A stretch of DNA of 18,456 bases from JACRBT01 sp964474285. GTDB taxonomy: Bacteria > Chloroflexota > Dehalococcoidia > Tepidiformales > Tepidiformaceae. The position numbers and the translations under genes are program-made. The notes below the pieces were generated by a model. The model had not been told where the DNA came from, made no database searches, and worked only from the letters and a program-made list of their open reading frames with translations. Numbering within the stretch: position 1 is the stretch's first letter; every line of letters starts with the position of its first letter. Positions 1-9,548 of this stretch are shown piece by piece. The stretch covers positions 1 to 18,456 of the forward strand of contig CAYYSD010000051.1 of assembly GCA_964474285.1 (NCBI GenBank), written 5' to 3'.

Positions 1-1280
1 AGGAGGGCCTCGGCACTATCGCGGATGGTTTCGACGAACTCCTGCTGCGTCTCATCGAGATCCGTCTGGAGGAGGAGGTCGGTCATGCCGATCACGCCGT
101 TCATCGGCGTGCGAATCTCGTGGCTCGTGTTGGCGATGAATTCGGACTTCGCCTGCGCTGAGGCCTCAGCCCGCATCGCGAGATCGATCGCATTCTCAGT
201 CGCATCGTGGAGCTGTTGGTTGAGCGTTCGGAGCTCTGATTCGGCAGAGCGCACATCACGAAGAAGCTGAAAGCCCTTGAGCGTTGTCGCCGCCTGGGAG
301 ACCAGCCGAGTCAGGAACTCCAGTTCCTGGGGGCCGAATTCGCGTCGCGTGGATGAAGAGAAGTGGATCACGCCGAGGCTGCGATCCCGGAAGAGGATGG
401 GAAAGCTCGCGAGCGAGAGGATGTGGGCACGCTCGTAGTAGCGCTTTGCCGCTTCGTCGAAGGGGCTCTCCGGGCCATGAATGTCGGTGTAAAGGCGGGG
501 CTGGCGGGTTCGTGCAAGGCGGCGAATGACGCGCAGTTCGCTCTCTTGTTCGTCCGCGGTTTGAGCGAGCGATTTGAAGAGCGAGGCCGTCTCGGTATCC
601 GAATGGCGGGCCTGGTTACCGGCGCGGTCCAACATCCGCTCCATGGCGTCGTCCACCAGTTGGATGGTGACCCAATCGAAGCCGGATGCCTTGGCAATCG
701 CGGTGGCGACACCGGTGAGCACGGTGTCGGAGTCGTCTGCGCGATTGAGAGCATCGGCGATGGCGCTCACGGCAACCAGCTGGTCGCGTTGACGGGCGGC
801 TCGGTCGACATCAAGGACGTTCCAGACGAGGTAGGCCATCATCGGTCGAAGGGCCTCGATGAATTCCACCTGCTGGCGGGTAAGGCCGTCAGGCCACGGA
901 CCACGCACGATGAGGAGCTCAGAGTTGCTTTCGTTGGAAGGGAGCATCGTGCAGATGTGCGTGGCCGGGAGACCGCTGCGCAGCGGCCCGGGGTTGTCGA
1001 CCAGGCGGCCCACCACCGAGAAGACTCCGCCCGGCGCGCCGGGGTTGCTCGCCAGTTCCTTCCAGATCAGGAAGTAACCGCGCTGCTTCACTTCGTAGTC
1101 TGCCGGGTCGAGACTGCTGCCCAGGCGGACGAAGTGCGGGTCGCCGGCGCGAATGACGTAAGCGTCAGAAGCGCCGAGCGCGTCCTGGATGAGCGCACAT
1201 GTGTGGGTGACGTGATCGACGGTCACCTTCGCAGCAGGCGTGCTTGCGGTCCTGGCGATGCTCGCCAATGTCTCGAGCAT
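1..1280 (-). CDS. GAF-GAF sensor histidine kinase, 3' end cut by window edge
   Basis: Partial cytoplasmic histidine kinase; 426 residues are visible and the frame is open to position 1. My reverse-strand translation shows two GAF-like domains (about residues 20-155 and 165-345), a short coiled coil (350-375), then the start of HisKA with the H-box NTSHEIRTPMNG. The phospho-acceptor is His387. The ATPase domain, and a receiver if there is one, must lie beyond the left edge. The H-box with its GVIGMTDLLL continuation is typical of BarA-like hybrid kinases. The ATG at 1278-1280 is preceded by GGGAGG six bases upstream (1287-1292), a strong ribosome binding site. No membrane segment or signal peptide is seen. 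It follows the HDOD gene on the same strand with an 86-bp gap, so co-transcription is likely. GAF ligands cannot be told from sequence. Confidence 0.93.
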   Translation of the reverse strand, partial: MLETLASIARTASTPAAKVTVDHVTHTCALIQDALGASDAYVIRAGDPHFVRLGSSLDPADYEVKQRGYFLIWKELASNPGAPGGVFSVVGRLVDNPGPLRSGLPATHICTMLPSNESNSELLIVRGPWPDGLTRQQVEFIEALRPMMAYLVWNVLDVDRAARQRDQLVAVSAIADALNRADDSDTVLTGVATAIAKASGFDWVTIQLVDDAMERMLDRAGNQARHSDTETASLFKSLAQTADEQESELRVIRRLARTRQPRLYTDIHGPESPFDEAAKRYYERAHILSLASFPILFRDRSLGVIHFSSSTRREFGPQELEFLTRLVSQAATTLKGFQLLRDVRSAESELRTLNQQLHDATENAIDLAMRAEASAQAKSEFIANTSHEIRTPMNGVIGMTDLLLQTDLDETQQEFVETIRDSAEAL

Positions 1281-1366
1281 AGGAGTCCTCCCGGCCCGCC
1301 GCTTCCCGGCCCTTCCGTAGGAATCGGCTGGATGGGTAACCGGGAAGAGTGGGGAGAGGAGGAGAA

Positions 1367-2233
1367 TTATGCGACGCGAGGGTGCTGGCCGCGGGGGTGG
1401 TCGGCCCCGTCAATGGCGGCGCGCATGGTCGTCGCGCGCTCGGTAATCTTCTCCCACCCCCCGCAAAGCCGGTCGACCAGCGTGTGCAGCGACGACGAAG
1501 GATGGCCGTCGGCCGAGGTGGGCAGGCTGTGGCTGAGAGCGAGGTCGTCGCAAAGGGCGACGACGCCGGCGAGATCGATGCCCTGGAGCGAAGCCGGAGG
1601 CGCGTGGTGCCGGGCGATCGCGTGAACCATGGGGCGCGGGAAGCGCCAGAGTTCGGCGAAGGCGCCCCCGACTTCCTCGTGGCGAAAGCCGATCTGGGTG
1701 AGTTCGGCATCGGCGACGGAGACGCCATCCTGTTCGACCATGCGCATCGCAGCGGCGAATTCGGCGGGCCGCACGAGGCGCATGACGAGGCGGCCAATAT
1801 CGTGCATGATGCCGGCGGCGAAGGCCTCGGCGGGGTTCACGCCTTCGACCGAGCGGGCCACGGACTCCGACGCGAGCGCGACCTCGAGATTGTGTTGCCA
1901 ATAGCCATCGACATCGAAGCCATCTTCGATGCGGCTCGTGCGGCCGAACGTGCTTGTCACGCTGGTGACGAACGCCAGCTGCCGGACCTGGTTCAGTCCG
2001 AGGACGACGACCGCTCGTTCGACGGTCGAGACCTCACGGTTGTAGCCGACGGCGGCCGAGTTGCAGATGCGCAGCAATTTGGCGGTGAGCGCCTGGTCGG
2101 TGCCAAGGACCTCTGCCAGCTGATTCATGCGCACGGAGTCGTCGTTCACAAGGGCGATGACGCGCATGGCCACCGCGGGAAAGGGCGGCAGTTCCCGGAC
2201 GGACTTGAGCAGGGCTGCGGCGCTGGTGGTCAT
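1367..2233 (-). CDS. HDOD domain signalling protein
   Basis: A 288-residue protein dominated by an HDOD domain (about residues 8-210), the HD-related output domain found in bacterial signalling proteins. Visible marks are the N-terminal LPPFPAVAMRVI helix, LLRICNSAA (53-61), GIMHDIG with His144-Asp145, FRHEEVG with His185, and ARHH with His209-His210. HDOD proteins usually lack the full catalytic set of HD-GYP phosphodiesterases. They are linked to chemotaxis, stress and motility regulation, often as adaptors, so enzymatic activity should not be assumed. The C-terminal 75 residues form a helical tail with no domain I recognise. The start at 2231-2233 is ATG with only a weak GTGAGAG upstream. 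It is first in the minus-strand pair with the GAF kinase and divergent from the plus-strand regulator set. The family call is firm; the role is unknown. Confidence 0.9.
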   Translation of the reverse strand: MTTSAAALLKSVRELPPFPAVAMRVIALVNDDSVRMNQLAEVLGTDQALTAKLLRICNSAAVGYNREVSTVERAVVVLGLNQVRQLAFVTSVTSTFGRTSRIEDGFDVDGYWQHNLEVALASESVARSVEGVNPAEAFAAGIMHDIGRLVMRLVRPAEFAAAMRMVEQDGVSVADAELTQIGFRHEEVGGAFAELWRFPRPMVHAIARHHAPPASLQGIDLAGVVALCDDLALSHSLPTSADGHPSSSLHTLVDRLCGGWEKITERATTMRAAIDGADHPRGQHPRVA

Positions 2234-2290
2234 CTCTCACAAGATCGGATGACACGCGGATTCCTGTTGGCGGGAGTGGTGAATATTGGG

Positions 2291-2314
2291 TGGCAATGCC
2301 CCGGGCCATTGGCA
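2291..2314. repeat. Imperfect inverted repeat in a divergent intergenic region
   Basis: Eight-base arms TGGCAATG and CATTGGCA pair at seven of eight positions around the spacer CCCCGGGC. It lies between the divergent HDOD gene and the plus-strand regulator set, where an operator would be expected. A GC-rich genome can produce such a dyad by chance, so function is only a possibility. Confidence 0.35.
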
Positions 2315-2343
2315 AGACCGAGGGAGGGTGTGCACCGCGCGAA

Positions 2344-2358
2344 TAGGGATTTTCCCTA
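2344..2358. repeat. Perfect 6-bp inverted repeat TAGGGA-TTT-TCCCTA
   Basis: TAGGGA and TCCCTA flank a TTT spacer, 70 bp upstream of the plus-strand start at 2428 and about 110 bp from the HDOD start. It is one of the AT-richer patches of the region and the most operator-like sequence in this divergent gap. I could not place a convincing -35/-10 pair next to it. Confidence 0.4.
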
Positions 2359-2427
2359 CTGAATCCCGCGTAGTGGAGGGATAGTCTCGAAGGGAGAGTC
2401 CGGACGGTACATGCGGAGAGTTCGCGC

Positions 2428-3117
2428 ATGCCATTCACGGCCGGGGCACGGAGCGTTGCGCCATTGACCATTGAACCGGGCGGCGTCCAACTTGCCGGGA
2501 ACCCTGGCGAGCTTCGCGAGCTGCTCCAGGCTGAGTTCGCGCGCAACGACGCCCGGCTTCGCGAACATTCCCGGTGGCTTCACGATGACGTCGCGCAGGT
2601 GATCGTGGCAGCAGGGTTGGCGCTGGCGGATGAACACATGCCTGAGCCGACGCGGCGAGATTTGCAAGGGGAGCTGGCGCGCCTGGGGGCCGAGGTACGC
2701 GCCCGGTCTCGCGGGCTGGTGGCCCCGGCGCTCGAACACCTGGATCCGGTGCGCGCGCTTTCGGTGGTGACCGAACGGTTGGCGGCAGCGAATGGGCTGG
2801 AGACGGTGGTCGACGCGGTGGCCGCCGAGGGGGCGGCGCCGGCGCCCCGGGTGGTGTTGGCAATCGCCGATGTGCTCGATCGCTTCTTCGCCATGTCGGC
2901 CGGACAGCCGGCCGAACCTGTGGCGGTCGGTATCCGAGCCGGCGACGATTCGCTTATAGTCCGCGTGGAACTTCCAGTGACCGGAGGCGATCGGCGGGCC
3001 CTTCCGTTCGCATTTGCTGTTGAGCGATTGCGTCCGTTTGGCGTTCTCGAATGGTTTTCCGGCCCGGACGGTGGGCATGTGCTCATCCGCGCTTCGCTGA
3101 AGGAGAGCCCTGAATGA
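2428..3117 (+). CDS. HisKA_3-like protein with eroded ATPase domain (possible phosphatase or phosphotransferase)
   Basis: A 229-residue soluble protein that resembles the core of a NarX-type (HPK7) kinase. The dimerisation helix has RWLHDDVAQVI with His52, Asp53 and Gln57, which is the acceptor His plus the DxxxQ motif that HisKA_3 proteins use for phosphatase activity. Residues 130-229 have the length and strand pattern of a HATPase_c domain. However, the N-box Asn is absent (IADVLDRFF instead) and no DxGxG or GLxGM glycine box can be found, so ATP binding and autokinase activity look lost. A GGAGAG (2415-2420) precedes the ATG. Its stop overlaps the downstream response-regulator start by four bases (ATGA), implying coupled translation and partnership. 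It may dephosphorylate that regulator or pass phosphate to it in a Spo0B-like way. The fold is inferred and the function is unproven. Confidence 0.8.
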   Translation: MPFTAGARSVAPLTIEPGGVQLAGNPGELRELLQAEFARNDARLREHSRWLHDDVAQVIVAAGLALADEHMPEPTRRDLQGELARLGAEVRARSRGLVAPALEHLDPVRALSVVTERLAAANGLETVVDAVAAEGAAPAPRVVLAIADVLDRFFAMSAGQPAEPVAVGIRAGDDSLIVRVELPVTGGDRRALPFAFAVERLRPFGVLEWFSGPDGGHVLIRASLKESPE

Positions 3118-3767
3118 GCGGGGTTGAGATCGTCATTTGCGATGACCACGAGATCGTCAGGCGCGGGCTCGTGGCGCTGCTCCACGCCGAGCCGGGGTTC
3201 CTTGTCGTCGCCGAGGCCGGCGATGGCCAGGACGCGCTGGCGCTGGTCGAAAAGCACCATCCGGCCGTGCTCGTGACGGACCTCGTGTTGCCGGGGCTGA
3301 GCGGGTTGGAGCTCGCCCGTATTGCGCTGCAGCGTTCGCCAGGGACGCAAGTCGTGCTCCTTTCGATGCACGACGACGAAGGGTATGTGCGCGAAGCGCT
3401 CCGCATCGGTGTCGCCGGCTACGTGCTCAAGGACTCATCGGTGCGCGACCTGGTGACGGCGGTGAAGCACGCAGTCGAGGGGAAGCGCTTCCTGAGCACA
3501 CCACTCGCCGAACGCATCGTCGATCAATACGCGCGCCGGGCGACGGATGACCCGGGCGACATCTACGATTCGTTGACACAGCGCGAACGGGAGATTCTGC
3601 ACCTTGCGGCCGAAGGCCGAACAGCGCCGCAGATCGCCGAGCGGCTCTCCATCAGCCCCCGGACCGTTGAGACGCACAGGGCGAATTTGATGCGCAAACT
3701 CGGCGTTTCCAGCCAGTCGGAACTGGTGCGCTATGCCATCAAACGCGGAATCGTGAGGCTGGACTAA
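3114..3767 (+). CDS. NarL/FixJ-family response regulator (REC + LuxR HTH)
   Basis: A 217-residue DNA-binding response regulator of normal family length. The receiver spans residues 4-120 with acidic pair Asp10-Asp11, phospho-acceptor Asp56 in VLVTDLVLPG, switch Ser84 and Lys106 in GYVLKDSS. The LuxR-type helix-turn-helix spans about 150-212 and contains LTQREREILHLAAEG and the recognition-helix region SPRTVETHRANLMRKLGV. It is expected to dimerise on phosphorylation and control transcription. It overlaps the upstream kinase-like gene by 4 bp (ATGA) and the downstream receiver gene by 1 bp (TAATG), so all three are probably translated from one message. The obvious local partner lacks a working ATPase domain, so the kinase that phosphorylates it must be encoded elsewhere, possibly one of the other kinases in this window. 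Confidence 0.96.
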   Translation: MSGVEIVICDDHEIVRRGLVALLHAEPGFLVVAEAGDGQDALALVEKHHPAVLVTDLVLPGLSGLELARIALQRSPGTQVVLLSMHDDEGYVREALRIGVAGYVLKDSSVRDLVTAVKHAVEGKRFLSTPLAERIVDQYARRATDDPGDIYDSLTQREREILHLAAEGRTAPQIAERLSISPRTVETHRANLMRKLGVSSQSELVRYAIKRGIVRLD

Positions 3768-4162
3768 TGAGCCCCGTGGAACACACGCCGATTTCGCTCG
3801 TCGTCGCGGATGATTCCGACATTGTTCGCAACGTGGTTCGAAGATTGGTGGAGCGCGATGGGCGGCTCGAAATCGTCGGAGAAGCGGTAGATGGGAAGTC
3901 GGCGATCGAGATGACATCACAGCTTCGGCCGGACATCCTGCTCCTGGACCTTCGTCTGCCGGATATGGACGGGCTATCGGTCGCGGCGCGGCTCCTGGGC
4001 GAAGCGACCGCGAGCCGCATCGTGCTGTTTTCTGGCGGCGTGGATGGCGCCATCGATGCACGAGCCCGCGCCATTGGCATCCGTGGCATCATCGAGAAGC
4101 ACGAACCGCCGATGGCGCTCGTCACGTCGCTGTTGGCCGCTGCGGGATACGAATTCTCCTGA
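3767..4162 (+). CDS. Single-domain response regulator (receiver only)
   Basis: A 131-residue stand-alone receiver with no output domain. It has the full active site: Asp15-Asp16, phospho-acceptor Asp61 in LLLDLRLPDMDG, switch Ser89 (IVLFSGG) and Lys111 (GIIEKHE). Its layout (GEAVDGKSAIEM, LRLPDMDGLS) is closest to NarL-type receivers, suggesting it lost or never had an HTH. Such proteins act as CheY-like output modules, phosphate sinks or relay steps. The start overlaps the upstream regulator stop by one base (TAATG), so it is translationally coupled. It is followed by a GC hairpin at 4175-4197. Confidence 0.94.
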   Translation: MSPVEHTPISLVVADDSDIVRNVVRRLVERDGRLEIVGEAVDGKSAIEMTSQLRPDILLLDLRLPDMDGLSVAARLLGEATASRIVLFSGGVDGAIDARARAIGIRGIIEKHEPPMALVTSLLAAAGYEFS

Positions 4163-4174
4163 TGCGCAACTGAG

Positions 4175-4197
4175 GCCGCCCAATGTACGTAGGCGGC
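4175..4197 (+). terminator. Candidate GC hairpin after the receiver gene (weak terminator or UTR structure)
   Basis: GCCGCC (4175-4180) pairs perfectly with GGCGGC (4192-4197) across an 11-nt loop, 12 bases after the stop of the single-domain receiver gene. There is no proper U-tract after it (ATGGAATCGTTT follows), so intrinsic termination is doubtful. Confidence 0.3.
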
Positions 4198-4210
4198 ATG
4201 GAATCGTTTG

Positions 4211-4222
4211 CGTAGTTCTACG
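4211..4222. repeat. Short inverted repeat CGTAG-TT-CTACG
   Basis: A perfect 5-bp dyad with a 2-base centre, 58 bp upstream of the preferred GTG start of the degenerate receiver gene. It is compatible with a small operator, but short enough to be chance. Confidence 0.25.
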
Positions 4223-4279
4223 AACTGCGTTCGCGGAGTTCCCGACGATACTCTGAATGAGCAAGGCGGGAGGGCGGTC

Positions 4280-4780
4280 GTGGTGGTGGAATCTGTAGAT
4301 GGTGCGTTGCGGAGAACCAGCTCCGTGCCTGCGAGCAGCGCACCCCTTTCTCCCCTGGTCCTGGTAGTGGATGGTTCCGACGTCGTGCGCGACACGACAC
4401 AGCGGATGTTGCGGCGGCTGGGCCTGGAAGCACACACTGTGGGCTCTACACCCCTGGCCGTGAACGTGGCGATGAACCGGGCAGGCCGCATCGGGCTCGT
4501 GCTCTACGATGCCCTGGACCCGGAGTGCCCTCATCCCAGGCTGCGTTCATGCCTGCCGGGCGTGCCGATGGTACCGATGTCGGCGATGCACGAAGACGCG
4601 AACGCCGCGGCCGATGCCGGGATCGCTACGGATGACGGGTTCCTCCCGAAGCCGTTCACGCTGCAACTTCTCTCGACGGTGGTGGCCGGGACATTACGGA
4701 CGACGTCCCTGCGTGGGGCGATGGCTTCCCGGCGCGTTCCGTCGTCTGAATCTCCTTCAGTGCACCGCGCGGCCGGCTGA
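4280..4780 (+). CDS. Degenerate stand-alone receiver protein
   Basis: A 166-residue protein whose central part aligns by eye with the receivers at the C-termini of hybrid kinases (VLVVDGSDVVRDTTQRMLRR near the start, DGFLPKPFTLQLL near the end). The phospho-acceptor candidate in LVLYDALDP, a switch Ser (VPMSAM) and the Lys of LPKPF are kept. The acidic pair is VDG instead of VDD, and the usual MPGMDG loop after the phospho-Asp is replaced by ALDPECPHPRL. Metal binding and phosphorylation may therefore be impaired, as in pseudo-receivers. About 20 residues at each end look unstructured. I prefer the GTG at 4280 because GGGAGGG lies five bases upstream; an in-frame TTG at 4208 has no ribosome binding site. 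It may be a drifting copy from a hybrid kinase, or a phosphorylation-independent adaptor. Confidence 0.75.
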   Translation: MVVESVDGALRRTSSVPASSAPLSPLVLVVDGSDVVRDTTQRMLRRLGLEAHTVGSTPLAVNVAMNRAGRIGLVLYDALDPECPHPRLRSCLPGVPMVPMSAMHEDANAAADAGIATDDGFLPKPFTLQLLSTVVAGTLRTTSLRGAMASRRVPSSESPSVHRAAG

Positions 4781-4808
4781 GAAGCTGCAGGCAATCCCGC
4801 GATTCCGC

Positions 4809-4814
4809 TAGAAT
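4809..4814 (+). promoter_or_regulatory. Possible -10 element (TAGAAT) for the PAS hybrid kinase
   Basis: TAGAAT matches five of six bases of the TATAAT consensus in otherwise GC-rich DNA, 37 bp before the preferred ATG at 4851. No good -35 box is seen at the proper distance. If it is real, transcription would begin near 4821, downstream of the earlier in-frame ATG at 4815, which supports the later start. Confidence 0.25.
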
Positions 4815-4850
4815 ATGCTTTCTGAGTGTGTGCCGCGCGCTGGAGATGGC

Positions 4851-7153
4851 ATGAGCGACCCAACCCAACCCGTACACGTTCCCGTATCCCTCTTCGAGTC
4901 CGCGTTTCAGCACTGCCCCGATCCGGCCGTGATGGCCGATAGCGACGGTATGTTCGTTTTGGCCAACGAAGCGGCGGGCGGCCTGTTCGGCTTGCCTCGT
5001 GAGCAACTCCCCGGGAGGACGATGACGGAATTCCTGGTCGATGCGGGCCAGTGGCACGGATTCACGAGCGGCAGCCCCGCGCGAGGCGAGGTGTTGATCC
5101 GCAAGGCCGGCGGCATCGAGACCCTTGCGGAGTTCGCCGCCGTGCTGGACCTGGCGCCCGGAATCCACGTGGCGTACCTGCGCGATATCGGCTCGCGGCG
5201 TTTGACCGAAGAGCAGCTCCGCACCAGCGAAGAGCGCTACAAGGAGCTCGCTGATTTTGCATCCGACATCATCTACACGGTCGACCTGGATGGGATGTTT
5301 CGGGCGGTGAACGGTGCGATTGAACGAATCCTTGGCTACTCCGTGGACGAGGTCATCGGGAGGATGAAGGTCTCCGACCTGGTTCCGCCGGAATCGTTGC
5401 CTGAGGCGCTCGAGCAATCCCAGAAAAAGCTTTCGGGCGAGACCGACGTCACGACGTACCGCCTGCCACTGCAGCATCGCGATGGAACGCTCCGTCTGTT
5501 CGAGATTACCAGCAGGGTCATCGACAGCCTTGGCGTGCGGGGGATTCATGGGATTGCGCGGGACATCACCGACCGGGCAGCAGCGGAGCAAGCGCTGATG
5601 GCGTCGGAGCGGCGCTTTGAGCGCGTGGTGGAGACGGCCCCCTGCGGGATCTGGATCTTCAACGGCGAGGCGGTGACCTATGCGAACGCGGCGCTCGCGG
5701 AGATGCTCGGCTACCCGGTTGGGCAACTGACCGCACCGGGGTTCTTCGGAACGCTATTCACCGACGAGGATCGCGCCTTCGTTGTGGAGAGGGGCCGGAG
5801 GCGCCTGGCGGGTGAAAGCGTCCCGGACGAGTACGAGTTGCGGATCATGCACGCCGACGGCAGCTCGCGGACGCTCTCCGTGCGCGGCACCGTCATCGAA
5901 TTCGATGGGCGCGCGAGTTTGCTTGTGACGGCGTTCGACATCACAGGCCAGAAGGCGGCCGAGGCTCAACGCCTGGCGCTCGAGGCGAAGCTGCAACAGA
6001 CGCAGAAGCTCGAAAGCCTGGGGCTGCTCGCGGGAGGGATCGCGCACGACTTCAACAATCTCCTGCTCGGAATGCTCGGCAATTCGGATGTCGCGCTGCT
6101 CCTCCTCCCGGCAGAGTCGCCGGCGCGTCCCGTCGTCGCCGATATCCAGCTGGCGGCGCACCGGGCGGCGGACCTGACCCGGCAGATGCTGGCGTATTCC
6201 GGCCGGGGCAAGTTCACGGTTGAATCGCTGGTGCTTTCGCGCCTGGTGGAGGAGATGTCCCACCTGTTGGAGGTTTCGATCCTGAAGCGTGCTTCCGTCA
6301 GGTACCGGCTGGCGCCGGACCTGCCGCCGGTGTTGGGCGATGCCACGCAGCTTCGCCAGGTGATCATGAACCTCATGATCAACGCGGCTGACGCCATCGG
6401 AGACCGGAACGGCGTCATCTCAGTTTCGACCGGCGTGACCGTGGCAGACCGCACCTACCTCCAGGGCATGTTTGTGGACGAAGACCTGCCGGAGGGCGAA
6501 TACGTCTATCTCGACGTTTCGGATACGGGCGTGGGCATGGATGCGGACACGGTTGCGCGCATCTTCGATCCGTTCTTCACCACGAAGTTCACGGGGCGTG
6601 GCCTGGGGCTGGCGGCGGTGCTCGGCATCGTGCGGGGACACCGCGGCGCCATTAAGGTCTACAGCGAACCGGGGCGGGGGACAACGATGAAGGTTCTGCT
6701 CCCCCGGCTGGTGGAGGATCCGCCGGAGTCGCTCGTGGCGCCGTCCACCGCGTTGGCGGACACGTCGTGGCGCCACGAGGCAACGGTCTTGCTCATTGAT
6801 GACGACGAGACCGTGCGCGATGTGGCCCGGCGGATGCTCGAACTGGCGGGAATGCGTGTCGTCGATTGTGAATCGGGCGAGGAGGGCATTGCGACCTTTG
6901 GGCGGCTCAGGTCTGAAGTGTCTGTGGTTCTCCTGGATCTGACAATGCCAGACCTCGACGGCGAGGAAGTGTATCGCCAGCTGAGGATGATCGATCCGAA
7001 GGTCAAAGTCGTGCTCATCAGCGGTTACAGCGAAAACGATGTCACGGACCGGTTCGCGGGCAAAGGGCTGGCCGGGTTCATTCAAAAGCCGTTCCAATAC
7101 CGCGATCTCGTGTCGCATCTTCGGCAGGTGCTCGATGAACGTGACACTCGCTC

Positions 7154-7157
<4 letters not shown>
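4851..7157 (+). CDS. Triple-PAS hybrid histidine kinase with C-terminal receiver
   Basis: A 768-residue soluble hybrid kinase. Domains in order: PAS (about 12-113, divergent), PAS/PAC (127-243), PAS (251-366), HisKA with GGIAHDFNN and acceptor His399, HATPase_c with Asn507/Asn511 (N-box), Asp558 in SDTGVG (G1) and GRGLGL at 582-587 (G2), then a receiver (about 644-765) with Asp650-652, phospho-Asp696, Ser724 and Lys746. All catalytic residues are present. The HDFNN H-box places it in the NtrB/FixL-like HPK4 group. There are no transmembrane segments. I chose ATG 4851 over in-frame ATG 4815 because GGAGA sits just upstream (4842-4846). Its stop overlaps that of the convergent paralogue by 4 bp (7154-7157). 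Neither PAS domain here keeps the FixL haem His/Arg pair, so its ligands are unknown. The C-terminal receiver implies a relay or internal regulation. Confidence 0.95.
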
Positions 7158-9433
<2,276 letters not shown>

Positions 9434-9490
9434 GACTGTCCCTGACGTCGAGCTACCGTCCCCGCAACGGGGGCAACCGGATCATTGCCC

Positions 9491-9519
9491 ACTATACTCC
9501 GCGATATGTCCCTCGGAAA
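9491..9519 (-). promoter_or_regulatory. Candidate sigma70-type promoter for the FixL-like kinase
   Basis: On the minus strand TTTCCG (9519-9514) is followed, after 17 bases, by TATAGT (9496-9491). This predicts a start near 9484 and a 5' leader of about 50 bases containing a small hairpin (CCCCG/CGGGG at 9460-9472). The -10 box is good and the -35 box is weak. If active, it gives this kinase a transcript separate from the giant kinase upstream. Confidence 0.35.
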
Positions 9520-9548
9520 TGCCGTCCACTGAGCGTTTCTCGATCCGG

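Noticed and set aside
363..1625. Plus-strand open frame of 420 codons across the left-edge kinase and HDOD gene
   Set aside because: It spans the antisense of two genes and the gap between them, with no domain. The minus-strand GAF-HisKA and HDOD readings are clear.
4208..4279. TTG start at 4208 for the degenerate receiver
   Set aside because: It has no Shine-Dalgarno sequence, and the added residues do not belong to the receiver fold. GTG at 4280 has GGGAGGG at proper spacing.
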